This document shows positions 45,684 through 58,934 of a stretch of 64,000 nt of DNA, in pieces (the first letter of the stretch is position 1; every line of letters begins with the position of its first letter). The translations under genes were made by a program, and so were the position numbers. The stretch is from Enoplolaimus lenunculus (lineage: Eukaryota; Nematoda; Enoplea; Enoplida; Thoracostomopsidae). The notes below the pieces were generated by a model, which made no database searches, was not told the DNA's origin, and saw nothing but the letters and a program-made list of their open reading frames with translations. The stretch spans positions 62,001 to 126,000 of the forward strand of contig JASANG010001563.1 of assembly GCA_030248215.1 (NCBI GenBank), in the 5' to 3' direction.

Positions 45684-47288
45684 TTAAGTTTCCCGGGAGC
45701 CAAAACGATTGTACATCGTCATTAGTTCAGCGATCCATGCCCTTAATCGGCGTAACCCCAACTCGCGCCTCCATCTTGCTCTCTGCGCGGGGGTGACAAC
45801 TACCGGATCTTCAGGTGGAATTTCCACCGGGTCCTCTCGATCACCTTCGCGCGGCGGCCCAGCTTCTTCCGCCATTCGCCGCAACTGTTCTTCCACCCGC
45901 TCGGACTGTGTAAGTTGTCCGGGGGCCAAAGGAATGCCGCTGGGGAGGGCGGGCTGGTTGGGCGACGGGGAGGCCAAGGGGAGTTGCCGCACGCACAGGT
46001 CTCGCCTGAAGGGCAGGTCGAGTGTCGGCCGCATCTTCTTGACCAGCTGCGGTAATGGTAGCGGTCCCCCAGTGTGCAGATAGCGCTCAGCGAGCTCGCT
46101 GTCGGGGACGCCGTCGAAGAGGTAATCCAGGCTGCAATGGTAGAAGTAGGGAGCTCCATGTGAGTAGAACTCCACCATTGCCAGGTAACCCTCGAGCACG
46201 GCGCGGGCGGTGCAGGACAGCTCGCTGAGGGGCATCGGGGGCAGGAGGGTGACCCGCGGGCTATCTTGAAGTTCGGAGGCGAGCTCCGAGACGTGCGCAT
46301 ACACTGAGTACGCCATGGTGCCAGGGTTCAGTTGGTCGGTGATAAGTTCTTCGAAGTACCGACTGTTGACTGACCCCGACTGCTCGTGGTAGTATGCGCC
46401 GTCGTCCCGCGGGTTGGAGGTACGCCCTGTCCACGCGAAGACGGAGTGGTAGCCACCGCAGATCGTGATGCGGAATACCAGAGGGGTGGCTACCAGACGC
46501 GCGATCCGGCACAGGGTCGGTATGTCGGCGCCGGGAAACGCGATTACAGCGACATCCGGGTCGCCGTAGTACTCAGCCCACAGCGGGTAGGCTGACTCGT
46601 CGCCGACTATGATGTGGCGCCGATAGTACTGGCTGCCATGATCATAGTGCCGCGCGAGGTCCTCAATGGCGCGGCCGGCGATGTTGTTGTACTGGGTAAC
46701 GAGTTCCAGAGTGTTCTGGACCCCGTCTACGTCCTTGCCGGTGCCGAGTACGGGATCTCAGGGGTCGCAGTAAAGGACCTGATACTCTGAGATCCCGCGG
46801 AGATGTTCCCGCATCCCCGAAGCGGCGAACTTGTAATACGTCAGAGCGTACACAAGCGGCTCCAACATCGTCTCACGTCCAAGACGATGGAGCGTATCGC
46901 GGGGAGGCGGGATGCCTATACAGACATAGTCCCGGCAATCCGACGCGGTCGCCATCATCCAGCTGGCGGTAGCGGTTGGGTCGTGGCGAATATAATGCCA
47001 CGCCGCGCCAAGGACCTGGATGACGCACCAGGCCGCGCCAAGTGGCGTTTGGAACGCAAAGCCAACAAATAGCAGGCTGAGGACCTGCGCGGTGCCGGGG
47101 AGGGCGGATAGTCGGAGGGCAGGGCGTGTGGTGTCGCGGGGGGCTGGGGGACAATAGTGGGGGCTCAGGGAGTATTCTGGGACAGGGTCATCGCCGAAAA
47201 CCTCCGCACGGCGTCCGGATTGGCTTTCTTCACTGACGCCGTCCTCACCGTCGTTCTCAGGGTTGTTGTAGCCTCGGAAATCAGCCAT
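45684..47288 (-). CDS. GC-rich coding-like region inside the LTR element, unassigned
   Basis: This 1.6-kb minus-strand region is much richer in G and C than its surroundings. It keeps one reading frame over most of its length; it looks almost whole, with about one break. The start (MADFRGYNNPENDGEDG) is acidic. A hydrophobic stretch (VLSLLFVGFAFQTPLGAAW) follows, then Tyr- and His-rich segments. The end has a Pro/Glu linker and an Arg-rich tail (ARWRRELGLRRLRAW). I see no zinc knuckle, aspartic protease, reverse transcriptase, integrase or obvious envelope features. Its place near the 3' end, in the element's sense, suits an accessory or captured gene. Treated here as part of the element fossil; function unknown. 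Confidence 0.55.
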
Positions 47289-47630
47289 GACCCTGTTGTT
47301 GTGTTTGTTGTTGTTGGTGGTGGTGGTGGTGGTTGTTGTTGTGTTGGTTGCAGCTGGTCTGGTGTTGTAGTTGCGGTTGTTGTGATTGTTGTGGTTGTTG
47401 CTGTTGGAGTTGTTGTTGCTGTTGTTGTTTGTTTTTGTTGCAGGCGTTGCTGCTGTTGCGATTGTTGTTGTCGTTGAGTTGCATTTGCTTTTGTTGCTCT
47501 TGTTGTTGTTGTTGTTGTTGTTGTAGCGGCAGTTGTGGTGCTGCTGCTACTGTTATTGTTGGCGTTGTTGCCGCTGTTGTTGTTACTTGCTGTTGTTGTT
47601 GCTGGTCGTTGTTGTTGCTGCTGCTATGAG
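47289..47630. repeat. (GTT)n / (CAA)n-type trinucleotide tract
   Basis: An imperfect GTT/GCT trinucleotide run lies immediately upstream (in the minus sense) of the GC-rich coding region. On the minus strand one frame reads as Gln/Asn/His runs (67 codons) ending at 47281. It is low complexity and may be leader sequence rather than protein. Confidence 0.85.
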
Positions 47631-50600
47631 CTTCGGCTATAATTTATCTTCCAGGCAAGGTTAGTTATGACATTCAGAAAACATAAATTCACCACGAGGT
47701 TATGAAGCAGCTAAGAAAATATCCGGCCATTAACGCGGCGGCGGGCGATACTGCCCGGAGCCGGTTACTTTAATTTGAGAAGTTTGGAGTTTTGGACGGC
47801 TTAATGAGCACGCCAGTTATATGTTCAAGTTTTGATGGCTCTCTGAACCCTTGTCAGGATCTGATGTGGCGTATGTAATTTTATGCAGTAAACTGCAACA
47901 GCTTATATTTTTATAAGGTACTAGCACACTCACTCCGGGGCACCCTAGTTCTGCCGAAGTGCCAGGGGAAAGGCATGGGGACGGGGAACGGAGGGGACAA
48001 TGTGATTTGCAAGTGACCTACAACAGTTAGCTTAGCAGGTAAATTTTCTTAAGTTGGGCCGCAATCTCTTGAGTAGAGTAGGGATCGAGAGTTCAAATGA
48101 TATCTCCTTATGACATCCAACTCGCGTGAGATTTCTCCGCTTGCACAGTTTCCGAGGGATTTCAAGACGATTTTACATCCTAAATCGTAGATCTACCAAT
48201 TATACGTTCGGTTCCTATTAAGTCCTAATGCTCTGTCCCTTATTGTGATATTCTGGCTTAAGATTTTCCACAACTCGGGTTCCTGCGCCCTGCCTGGAGA
48301 CCGTCATAGCAGTCTTTTCTGCCTAGTTTCAGCGCTTGCACTGGTATTCTCGATGTTTCTCTTTCTCACCACAGGGCTTTTACTATTCGGTTAGGGTTTC
48401 CTTTTTCGTGTGGGGTTATTGAATTTAAGAAAAAGGACCTCTCATGCCTACCATACTGCGACTACGAGAGCCGCATTCAAAAAACGTTTACTGGTCTAGC
48501 TCTTAAAAGGGCTCCTTTGCACCAAAAGGGGTGCATGGGAGAAACCCGAGCTGGTTTATTCACAATCGGTTCTGTACAACCGTTGCGAGCTGGATTGACA
48601 AGACTTGGTCAGCACCCTTTCTTAAGTGCATCTTGAAAGTATTTCTTCACAAGTGTTGTTGTTAACTGCACGTTGAGTGCACTGCCTGTTAACAGAGAGA
48701 AATTGCTTATTAGAAATTTGCGAAACGATAATGAGTGTAAGAAATTAACAGTTAAAATCTAAGGGAGGGGACATTAGTGAGTTATACGATCATTCTTAGC
48801 TGGACTAATTTTGTATAATACGTTAGCAGGTGGTGCATGGTCAACTGATTTTGGAATTGAACCGGAATTTTCGTTGCTCGTTGATTATGAGTTACGTCTA
48901 TATACCTAACATACACCGTTTTACTCAAGAGTTTACATACATATCAACAAAATTTAGTGGAACTAAGTGTCCGGTAACTCTACTGCCTACGCCTTGTTGT
49001 GGTTCCGATAGTCACCCATGCTTACACTCACTGTACCCTGCGAATGACCCAAGGAGAGGGTTCTGTCCAAGAAACACAACTTAACTGGGTGATTCTAAGT
49101 CTGATCGCGCTACATCCTTTAGTGATATAGTAGAGCGGCCCTAACGGCTACATACCAATGTGATCGAGTAGTACGGCTACTTCTACCTTGGGTGAAACCC
49201 CTTTTTTGTTGACTGCTGAGCGGCGTCACGGTTGTTTTTGAGCTTAGAAACCTTGCTTAGCCAATCTCCTCCCTTCTCATTGCCTAATTAGTTTCCGCTA
49301 TGAAGCGAGGGAGGCTTAATTAGTGCATTCTGCGGCTGAGAGAGCCGATTTTCAAAAGCGGTTTCAATGATCCTGCTTGCAAAGGGTCTTCTGAGCACAA
49401 AAGTGCAAGGCAAAAGCCCAAAAGTCGGTTCTGTACAATTTTTATATACATTCAACGAAGGCGGAACCGACAGTTTAATCCCACAGACTTTCTTAAGTGT
49501 CCTCCTAATTATTTGTCTCACAAGTGTTATTCCTTGGATAACACTGTGTACATGTTAACACGGATACAGTGTAACATGAAAACTTAAAATATTCCTAGGG
49601 GTTGTGAGATTTCTAAAGGAAGAAAGACCAACTTCATGATTCGGGCCATTAAGGGTGTAGGTAGCCGTTGGAGACCAACCACTCTGGCCCCGACACTTCA
49701 GCAAAACTTCGAACCTACGATTGGAGTCAAGCTCTGGAAATAGGAGGGCATCAGGGCTTTACTCAGAAATCCGTTCGGTTTTTGTAAGGCCGGTAGTTGA
49801 GGTTAGTTGCCTCAGTCCCGGCCCAGGATCAACAATTATTCGGCTTGGACCTTAAAGCTAGTTGGGGAAATTTGCTCCTAGCGGTACGGTATATCGTGTG
49901 GTCTGTACAGGAGTTTTAGCATCTGAAACTCCTTGGTTGCGGTATTCACGATAAGACATTAGCATGATTCGTGTCTTAATCCAGGTATGCGTGTGCTATA
50001 CTTAGGTTGAGAACGCCGATAATCAGAAAACTACGGTGTGGGTCGGCGATATGCTCCTAGAGCCGTAAAGGTTGCGTCTAAAATTAATTACAAGGATGTG
50101 TCCAAAATTGATTACAAGTATGCTTTCTATATATCTATTTTTTTTTTACTTTTCTATTTATCTTTATTTTGTTTCTTGTGTCAAAATATAGACGATTACG
50201 CGCCTAAGAATGGCAGGCAAAAGCCTAATGCTGGTCCTAGATTTATTTACAATCGTTATGGTACAGTTAGCATTTATGGTCCATTTCCACCTCCGGTGTA
50301 CGGGGAATTTGAGAACGGGAATGGTTTCGAACAATCATTACTAGCGCAATTTTCCTTTTTGTTTGTTTTTATTGGATTTTATTATTATATTTTTTTGTAT
50401 TTTCTATTTTTAGGAGGGCCTAACATGCCAAAATGCTGGGAAAGGACCAATGCCGTTCTTCAATATGTACAATTTGTTATGGTAAAAGGGGGGTCTGACC
50501 GACACTTAGTAGGGTAACCTTACACAGGTGGTTACTTCCTCATAAACATCATGTTAGATTTAATTACACAGGGTGCGGGTGTCAATGTTTTCTTATTCAA

Positions 50601-51043
50601 AAACGGTCAGGGGCTCTACTAAGTGTTCGCAAGATAACCGTAAACAAAAGGTGAGACGCTAGGTTGAGGAACGAAACAACAGGGAAAAGTTGTAAAAGTG
50701 TTTACTTGACGTCAAAGGGGAAGGTCCAACAATCATTCCTTCTAGAAGCAGAGGGGGGCATACTAATATGTGCTAAGCCGGATTAGGGTGGGTACGCAGA
50801 TTTTAACTATTTTTACAACCAATTGTCATAGTCTCAGCATATGCTGAGCGCCCAGAGGTTAGTTTCGTAGTCACATTCGAATCAGTTAAGTTTCCTGGTC
50901 CGGTCGACGAGTTTCAAGTATTGTCTCAATGTTCAAATTAATATCCAATTCCAACTGATGTTCCAAAGTATTTTCCGTATTCTTAAATTCAACAAATACG
51001 TTCGCATGGTATTAGTAATTTATTCGGTAGAAGTAAGTCCTCG
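47631..51043. other. Element interior, no recognised coding
   Basis: It contains two loosely similar blocks (48415-48670 and 49260-49530, both with CGGTTCTGTACAA and a CACAAGTGTT end). A plus-strand 159-codon open frame at 50038-50517 has T-run-derived Phe/Leu segments. I cannot assign a function; the frame opposes the element's inferred sense and is probably chance. Confidence 0.4.
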
Positions 51044-53261
51044 GGTGGCACTTCTTTGGTTTTAGTTCTGACGGGATGTTTAGGCCACAGGACTAGATTC
51101 AAGTCCTCGAGGACTGATTTGAATCATTTAAATGGGGGAATGAACTGTTAATGAGATCACAAGGTTAGCTCTAGGTAGAGCTTAATGTTGATTCTGTGCC
51201 AACATCTTGAAAACCTTATAAAATTTTGATTTTAGTCGGGCACTTATCCTCAACTCTTTTGGTTGGGAGTTTAAATGTGGGTTTTTATGCCAGTGGGGAA
51301 TTTAAAAGTCAAATTTTTCATTCAATTCATCAAATCAATAAAATCACAGTTCCCCATGGGTAACACAGAGCTGCCCACCCCTACCGACTGAGGGTGCGTT
51401 ATCTCGTGCCCCAATGGACCAACTGGGCTGACCCCTACTAACTCGGCACGTTTCCTACGTCCGGCGTTCTCCGGTACAGCAAATTCAAACTTCATAACAA
51501 CATAAATAATACGACTCTACCGGTGTCAATCTGTCCGGGTGGTTGCTAGGAATTTCAGATTGGTAATCGAATCCCTCAGAGCGCGCAACCACTGAACGTG
51601 TTGAGCTTGGTCTTCAAGAAAATTTTTTACGGTCACTGTCGGGTTGACAGGACTGAATTTGCCTTGAAAGTAATTTGTTCGGCTTATCATGTGTGTGATT
51701 CCCTTAGCTCGAGCCCAAGGGCGTGTAGATGGAATGGGGACAACATACATGTGGGTAACTCCAATACCACCTTAGAATTATGTATCCCATTGAAAAGTGT
51801 CCCATACCGTTTACTGAAAAGTGGTGTCAATGACAATTTTGGTCGTCCTGCCCCTCCTCGTCTGTGCCGTCAATAATTAAACGATCAAACTCGTCCAACT
51901 ATTCAATACTTCAAATTCAAATTAAAGAAAATTTTACCCTAAACCACACCGATTTTGAAAAACGCTGCGTAAAATTTATGGGGTGGTGTGGCCTCGGAAT
52001 TATGCCTCCCGCTCGATAAATTCCCCTAACTTCACGAGTCGGGACTGGCTAGAATATCCGATAGGGGCCGAATTAACTGTGCGGTGACCCGTAGATGCTC
52101 CTTTCCCGTGGTCACATTCCTACACCCAGTTAATTGGAGTTGTGGAAAAGAGGTGGCACTTCTTTGGTTTTAGTTCTGACGGGATGTTTAGGCCACAGGA
52201 CTAGATTCAAGTCCTCGAGGACTGATTTGAATCATTTAAATGGGGGAATGAACTGTTAATGAGATCACAAGGTTAGCTCTAGGTAGAGCTTAATGTTGAT
52301 TCTGTGCCAACATCTTGAAAACCTTATAAAATTTTGATTTTAGTCGGGCACTTATCCTCAACTCTTTTGGTTGGGAGTTTAAATGTGGGTTTTTATGCCA
52401 GTGGGGAATTTAAAAGTCAAATTTTTCATTCAATTCATCAAATCAATAAAATCACAGTTCCCCATGGGTAACACAGAGCTGCCCACCCCTACCGACTGAG
52501 GGTGCGTTATCTCGTGCCCCAATGGACCAACTGGGCTGACCCCTACTAACTCGGCACGTTTCCTACGTCCGGCGTTCTCCGGTACAGCAAATTCAAACTT
52601 CATAACAACATAAATAATACGACTCTACCGGTGTCAATCTGTCCGGGTGGTTGCTAGGAATTTCAGATTGGTAATCGAAACCCTCAGAGCGCGCAACCAC
52701 TGAACGTGTTGAGCTTGGTCTTCAAGAAAATTTTTTACGGTCACTGTCGGGTTGACAGGACTGAATTTGCCTTGAAAGTAATTTGTTCGGCTTATCATGT
52801 GTGTGATTCCCTTAGCTCGAGCCCAAGGGCGTGTAGATGGAATGGGGACAACATACATGTGGGTAACTCCAATACCACCTTAGAATTATGTATCCCATTG
52901 AAAAGTGTCCCATACCGTTTACTGAAAAGTGGTGTCAATGACAATTTTGGTCGTCCTGCCCCTCCTCGTCTGTGCCGTCAATAATTAAACGATCAAACTC
53001 GTCCAACTATTCAATACTTCAAATTCAAATTAAAGAAAATTTTACCCTAAACCACACCGATTTTGAAAAACGCTGCGTAAAATTTATGGGGTGGTGTGGC
53101 CTCGGAATTATGCCTCCCGCTCGATAAATTCCCCTAACTTCACGAGTCGGGACTGGCTAGAATATCCGATAGGGGCCGAATTAACTGTGCGGTGACCCGT
53201 AGATGCTCCTTTCCCGTGGTCACATTCCTACACCCAGTTAATTGGAGTTGTGGAAAAGAGG
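51044..53261. repeat. 1,108-bp tandem duplication inside the LTR element
   Basis: Bases 51044-52151 recur at 52152-53259, starting GGTGGCACTTCTTTGG, with almost no differences by eye. Near-identity means either a very recent duplication or an assembly artefact. Short frames inside it occur in pairs and show no known domain. Confidence 0.95.
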
Positions 53262-56173
53262 GGGGGTCAGATTTTGTACATCCAGGGCCTAGCGACTTGG
53301 CCCTGGGGATGGGGGGTAGATTGTCCTACTGGTGGTAAGCTGGATTTTGAAAAAACCTGACGCCCTCTTGTTGATTTTAAACGTTTCCACTCTGTCCTCT
53401 CCAACAATACAGATCTCCACCTGTAAATTACGCGTTTTTTACACCGGAAATACAAACATTCTTGGAGAATTCCAGGTTTCCGCGTGAGTTCAGTTCAGCT
53501 GGTTGTCGCCGGTTATGTCAAGTCTCGAGATTTTGCGTTTGAGTGCGGTAACACCCTCACGACAATTATGGACTTGTTTCACCCGGTTTTAGAAGTACGT
53601 GTTAGGACTCCGTAAGCTCGGATAGTAAGCATGTCGCCGGTAATTTCGAAGGAAGCAAAATGATATTACTTTTGAATTCTACATCCCTCAGGCTTTTATT
53701 CCATCCATTTTTCTCCGTTTGTCTACGGACTCCTGAGTATTGCTAGACAGAGGGTATATGTTCGTTGCGTCCCATACAGGCGGTTTGTTTATTTACGCGG
53801 AAAGTTTCATAAATTTTGGACAACTTCGAAAGGTGTTTAGGCATAGTGTGCAGTGGGGTACCCAAAGAAAAATGGTTGAGTGTACTATTTCAAATTTAAC
53901 GCACAACGGGATTTATAGCAAGGTACCCGGTTACAGGAAACTGGGCATCCCTTTTACAACCATGTTTCTTAGCCTGAATTTTCCCCCGACAGGCTGGCCG
54001 ACCTTAAGGAGGAACATTCCCTCGAAACCCGTTGGGAGTGATCAAGTCCCGCCCGGTTGCGAAGTGGCGTGGTTGGTTCACTGCGAACCAGAGCCCTGAT
54101 GTGAGTTGGGTAGGGGCAAAGTCTAGTATTATAACAATTTGGGATGATTTGTTCTACAAGCCTGGTAAGTAAACGTCCACCGATGTTAGTTCCGGTGGCT
54201 GCGCACTGCACAAGTACTCCTTTCCTGTCGTAGGGTACGGATTTGTAATTAAATTAACATTAGCTGACAGGAGTATCTGATTTTAGCTCCTTGATAGAAA
54301 TTGGGAGTGTTCAACCTGCACATTCGCTGGTGACTCGATTTTTATTTATAGCTTAATGCGCTTGCATTTTATGATTTTAAGGCTGAATTCCTAGCAGCTA
54401 GTATTATGGGTACACTTGTGTTCCTGAGTATGTACTAATTCTCGTTGGAAATTTTAGTTTCCTTGGCGGCAGTGTACATGTTTGTGGATAAAATTTAGTG
54501 GTGTCGGATGTGGCTCTGACAATTGTGACCAGCATCCGATCTCCCTTTTTAATTTTAGTGGCGCATACTCTAACATGAGAGGAACTTGGTGGTGTGAGTT
54601 GGATTTGCGAAGGGAGTTCGATTTAACGACTATCCAGAGCAATTAAAGAGAGAGAGCTGGTCCTCCAAGTTCCTCCCGTCAAACATGTTCATATACTTTA
54701 ATATGTCTGTTCAGGTACGTGTTGAATGGGCGCCGCATTCATTTTGCGCGTTGGCTTGAGTGCTCAGACTTGATTCTATCTGTTCCGACCCATTAAAAGT
54801 CTGGGGGGTGGGATAACAGTAGGTTCTGACGCGGGGTGTGAATTACCACTTCCCATAAATTTCAAAAGAAACTAAATGGGACTCCGCAAAATTGCTGTAT
54901 TTAGCAGCTTTAATTGCCTATTTGACAAAGGGCAACCAACTCTGAGCACTCACTTCAATTAGGAAATTCGGGAAATGTACAACACACTTATTAGTTGAAG
55001 TCTGATATATTCTTCGGACTAAACGTATTAAGTCCTAACGAAGGCATCAAAATTGTCTAATTTGGTGCACATATTTTCCCGTAAATCCGTTGGGGAGAAG
55101 GCACAGTGTGCCATGTGGGCGGGTTCTCTGAGGCGAAATTTATGCTATTGCGATTCAAGTAAGCCTTCTAAGGGGTTGAGCATTTTTGCTAGAGCTGTTA
55201 CTTTTATTCTGGGCTAAAGGTGCGGTTTTAGCATGTTGTCGATACACCCAGTCGAAAGGTGCACGCTGTAATATGTGTAATCTTAGTCTCAAGTTGATTG
55301 TGAGATAGCCGTGGAACCGCAGTCGACCGCAACTGTTCCCCGGGTTATGTAAGTGTTCTTGGGCATCCCTTCCATCGGAGGTCGGGTTTCGAAAGGTGTG
55401 AGTAAATGCTTCATCTCAAAGAAATTTTCCGGTAATTAGAAAAAGAAACCGGTCTAAGGGGGGTTAGGCGCCTTACGTAAGATGCTGGGAGCTTGTCGAG
55501 CTTTGGACCATGTGCTCAATTCGAGCAAATGGCGTCCGGTTGGGGGTGGTGAACATAGCTTAGGTAGCACAATGGAAATTTTTCGTTGTGCTACAGAATT
55601 TGTGAATTTTGGGCTAACACCTTAGAGGGACTCGTTAACGGACGCTCATCAAACTCCCAACAAGTTCACTATACGTACATAGCAAAATTAAAACAGTAGT
55701 ACGTACATAGGATTCACTTCAAACTAATCATAGGCTGCCCAGAGTTTATTTAAGGAGGGCAGCCTGTTTAGTATAGTGCAGCAATCAAATGTACTAGCCT
55801 AAAGTTTAGTGGGCGAAAGCTATAGCTGCTCGAATTTTGCCTAAACCTGAAGCAGCTAGTTTCATAAGTACAAAACACTGCGTTTAAACCAGTATATAAA
55901 GCAGGTGTGCGAAAGACAGACCTCTCGGAGTTTTGCCTAATTCTATGCGAGAGGTCCCCCAAACTTAAGCAGCGTAATTAAATTAATACTTATAAACCAA
56001 AACTTCTTGAGGGATAGTTGCAGGCACACAGTTATATCAATAAGGTGGGGGATGGTCTAATGTTGGCTACTTGTCAAAAGTGGTCGAGTAATTTAGCAGT
56101 TTAAAGGTTGCCCGTAAGGCAAATTAAGTAAAGAAATTCAATTAAGGAATAGAAATAGATTCCCTAAAAATCT
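53262..56173. other. Element leader/interior beside the right LTR, no recognised coding
   Basis: In the element's sense this is where gag would normally begin. Open frames are short (119 codons at most, on the opposite strand) and none carries Gag, zinc-knuckle or polymerase motifs that I can recognise. Confidence 0.45.
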
Positions 56174-56191
56174 TCCACGGAGTAGCCCCCA
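56174..56191 (-). promoter_or_regulatory. Primer-binding-site-like sequence (tRNA-Pro type)
   Basis: Read on the minus strand, TGGGGGCTACTCCGTGGA begins two bases after the LTR ends. Its first eight bases equal the start of the classical tRNA-Pro primer site and several later bases also agree, which fits minus-strand orientation. The match beyond base 8 is imperfect. Confidence 0.5.
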
Positions 56192-58012
56192 AGTGTTACG
56201 GGTACGATCAACGAGTATCCCTGCGGACGAATCCGAGATGATACTCTCACGCGTGTTCGTGGCCGTGGATCTGCCAAAGTAAGCTACTTGCCTAGAGGAT
56301 GACGGTCCCCCGGCGTGATATCAGGTTTTGAGAGTCACAAAATCCCTATATCGTCGTACGCCTAAGCCTGCCTATGCTCTAAGCTCTAACGAACCCCCGA
56401 GTGCGTGTAAGTGGGTCGCACCAGTAACAATTAGCTTTTTCTCCGTGAATTTTAGTACAACTGTGTGCTCACAACTATTTTTCATGGTTAGGCTGAATGA
56501 CACTTGGTCATAGGTATAGCTTAACCCTAGTCTTAGTCTTAGAAATTGGTTGGTTCTACCGGATTTTGTTTTACGTGGCCATAGGCCGTTTTGGCAGAAA
56601 GGCGGATCGATCCTAGCCTTTGAGGTTTTTGAGTGATTTTACTTGCCACTGATTCGAACCAGGGCTATTTGTTCATTTCTTGAGACTCCGATATTCATAT
56701 AATTTTCATAATCGTTCAGAAGCTGGAGTTTGCTTTGACCCTGGGTTTTATCGTAATTTCAGCCGTGGCTCTTAGGCCAGGAATTTGCTGAGCGCTCCGG
56801 GTTCAAAATTGTACTCGGTTTAAAGTTTTGGTTTATTTAGGCTTTGTACACTTTATACATGCATCGCATAGTTAATGTAAAATACCTTGAGCCTGGTGAT
56901 TGAAATTTAAATGTGGTAGCGCGTCTTGATCTTATGATCTTATTTGCCTGTCGTTAATAGCAAGGGTAACAATGAGTATATTAATTGCTAGAAAAGCATG
57001 GGTAACTTAGTTCAAGGGTTAGCTTCGGTAAGAGTTGCCTTATCCCAGATTTACCCCCTTGCCACTAACTACTCCAGCAAGGGAAACGTAGGCCTATCTT
57101 GGAGTTATGCTTGGTGTCTGGTGATGGGGAGTTTGGCTTGTCCAAGTGCAACCCTTCAGACAGACGCAGGTGGCCTCTGATGCTGGGAGCATAGTCTCTC
57201 GTAAGCCTAGGCCAGAATTTCCTACACATTGATTGGACTTCCCAGCCAAACTAACCATCCTTGCATTAACTAACTCCCGAGAGCTGCACGTGTATCGTAA
57301 GGTCTAGGGAGGGAGACTAGAAAATCATTAAGTCTCCATTGAACCTAAAGACTTGAACCTAACAAGTTTTCTAAGAAGACCTTGTGTCAGGTTTTAATTT
57401 TCTTTGTGTCTGTTTCCGAGTGTAGCGTGACTCTATAGCCCTAAGCGTGATTTTTCACAGGCTGCACACTCAGCAGGGCCATGCCGCAAGCTTAGATCAT
57501 TGGGGCCTGGCTAGAATCGTCTCAAATCACAGGGTACATTGAAATTTTCTGGACGGTAGGCCTCAGCTCTTTTAGTTGCCATATCCTAAATGCTGAGCAT
57601 TAGGCTGAATTGGCCTCCCTACCGTGCTGACAATCAATCCTGCGAATGTTTTTGTCAATCTATGTTGTGCCTAATTTTCCTTAGAATTGTCACACCAATG
57701 GCGCCTCCTTGCAGGTTTTCTGATTTTGAGTTTTTCCCCCCAAAGTTTATACAAAAATTTTCGTACCTGCGTTGTCGCCAACGTCAGGCAAATTTTAGCC
57801 CAAAATTTTACCCACACCCCCTTTGTGAAAACTGAAAATCCTAACTGGGCCCCTTCTTAAAATTTTGACCCCCGTGCGCAACGCACATAACCCCCCCTTG
57901 CTTCAGCGCCCCGAAACTCTCGTGCACACTAAGTCGCCTCCGTGTGCAGAGAGATCGGTTTGCTGTCGCGGCTCGAGCACGCGAGCGAAAACCGAAAAAT
58001 GTTAAACTGAAC

Positions 58013-58190
58013 TGAATGTTCAGCCTGCGCAGCGTCCTTTTATACTGCCTGAGCCCCGAATTTTAGCCAATCAGTGCACCCCGAAAACAGACATCGTAAC
58101 TTCATTTCATTGGTCGGAAATTTCTAAGCTTTGATCAGCCAATACGAAATGATCACTGAATTAATTCTTAAGAGCCTGTGATTGGCTGAT
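58013..58190 (-). promoter_or_regulatory. LTR promoter (right LTR, expected to drive the element)
   Basis: Same CCAAT/TATA/initiator layout as in the left LTR: TATAAAAG at 58044-58037 on the minus strand and the initiator A at 58013. Being the upstream LTR, this copy would start the genomic transcript. Confidence 0.72.
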
Positions 58191-58934
58191 AAATTTTAAC
58201 GCGTCATCTACCGCCGGAAAGTTACAAGGGGACTAACGAAAGTTTCTCCTATCCAGGGTCTGAGTGCAAGGAAACAAGACGGTAGGGGGATAAGAAAAGT
58301 TATAACGGAATTTGTTTTTGTCTCCCCAACTTTAAAATATGACAACCACGTGCAGCTTTTATCGTGGAGCCTCCCCTTAACATCTGGTATGTTCACTTAG
58401 CATCTAATAACTACTTTAACAGCACAAAAAGAGTCAACTTCTACAATACAAAATGGTGGACGAAACAAACGGGGTGGGGACGACAGTTACAGACAAATAG
58501 AAGCACACCAGAAAAGCGTAGGTATACATAAAAATACTCCGGATTAAACAATGGAACAAGAACATAAGCACTCAGAACATTCTATGACTGCATATAAATG
58601 TAAAGGTCCAACACCTAAATTTTCTTAAGTGTAAACTTTTAAGACCCTTAATTATACCATGGACTAGCCTACACGAATTCTCTCAGTGAATCCTGTGTTG
58701 CGGAACTCAAGTTCTAACTCCTGGGTTGGTACTTAGTTCAAAGACGGCATAAGCCTATAGAAATGATGGTTTTGACCCGCGGTGACTCTGAGAACTACGA
58801 AAGATCTCACGGGGTGTTTCTCTTAATTGACTAAACCAATTAAGTCAAAGGATAATGATTCCGAACGCAGGGAAGCCAGAGAACTTCTTCTTTCAAGTGT
58901 AACCGTGCAGGGTTCAAAAAATGGCCAGATCTCC

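Noticed and set aside
47157-47629. Plus-strand Val/Cys/Leu-rich frames of about 100 codons
   Set aside because: They are products of the GTT/GCT trinucleotide tract read in different frames and shadows of the minus-strand coding region.
50038-50517. 159-codon plus-strand open frame inside the LTR element
   Set aside because: It opposes the element's inferred sense; its hydrophobic runs come from T-rich tracts and no motif is recognisable.
53740-54099. 119-codon plus-strand open frame in the LTR element interior
   Set aside because: The length is within chance expectation for a window this size, it is antisense to the element, and it has no recognisable domain.
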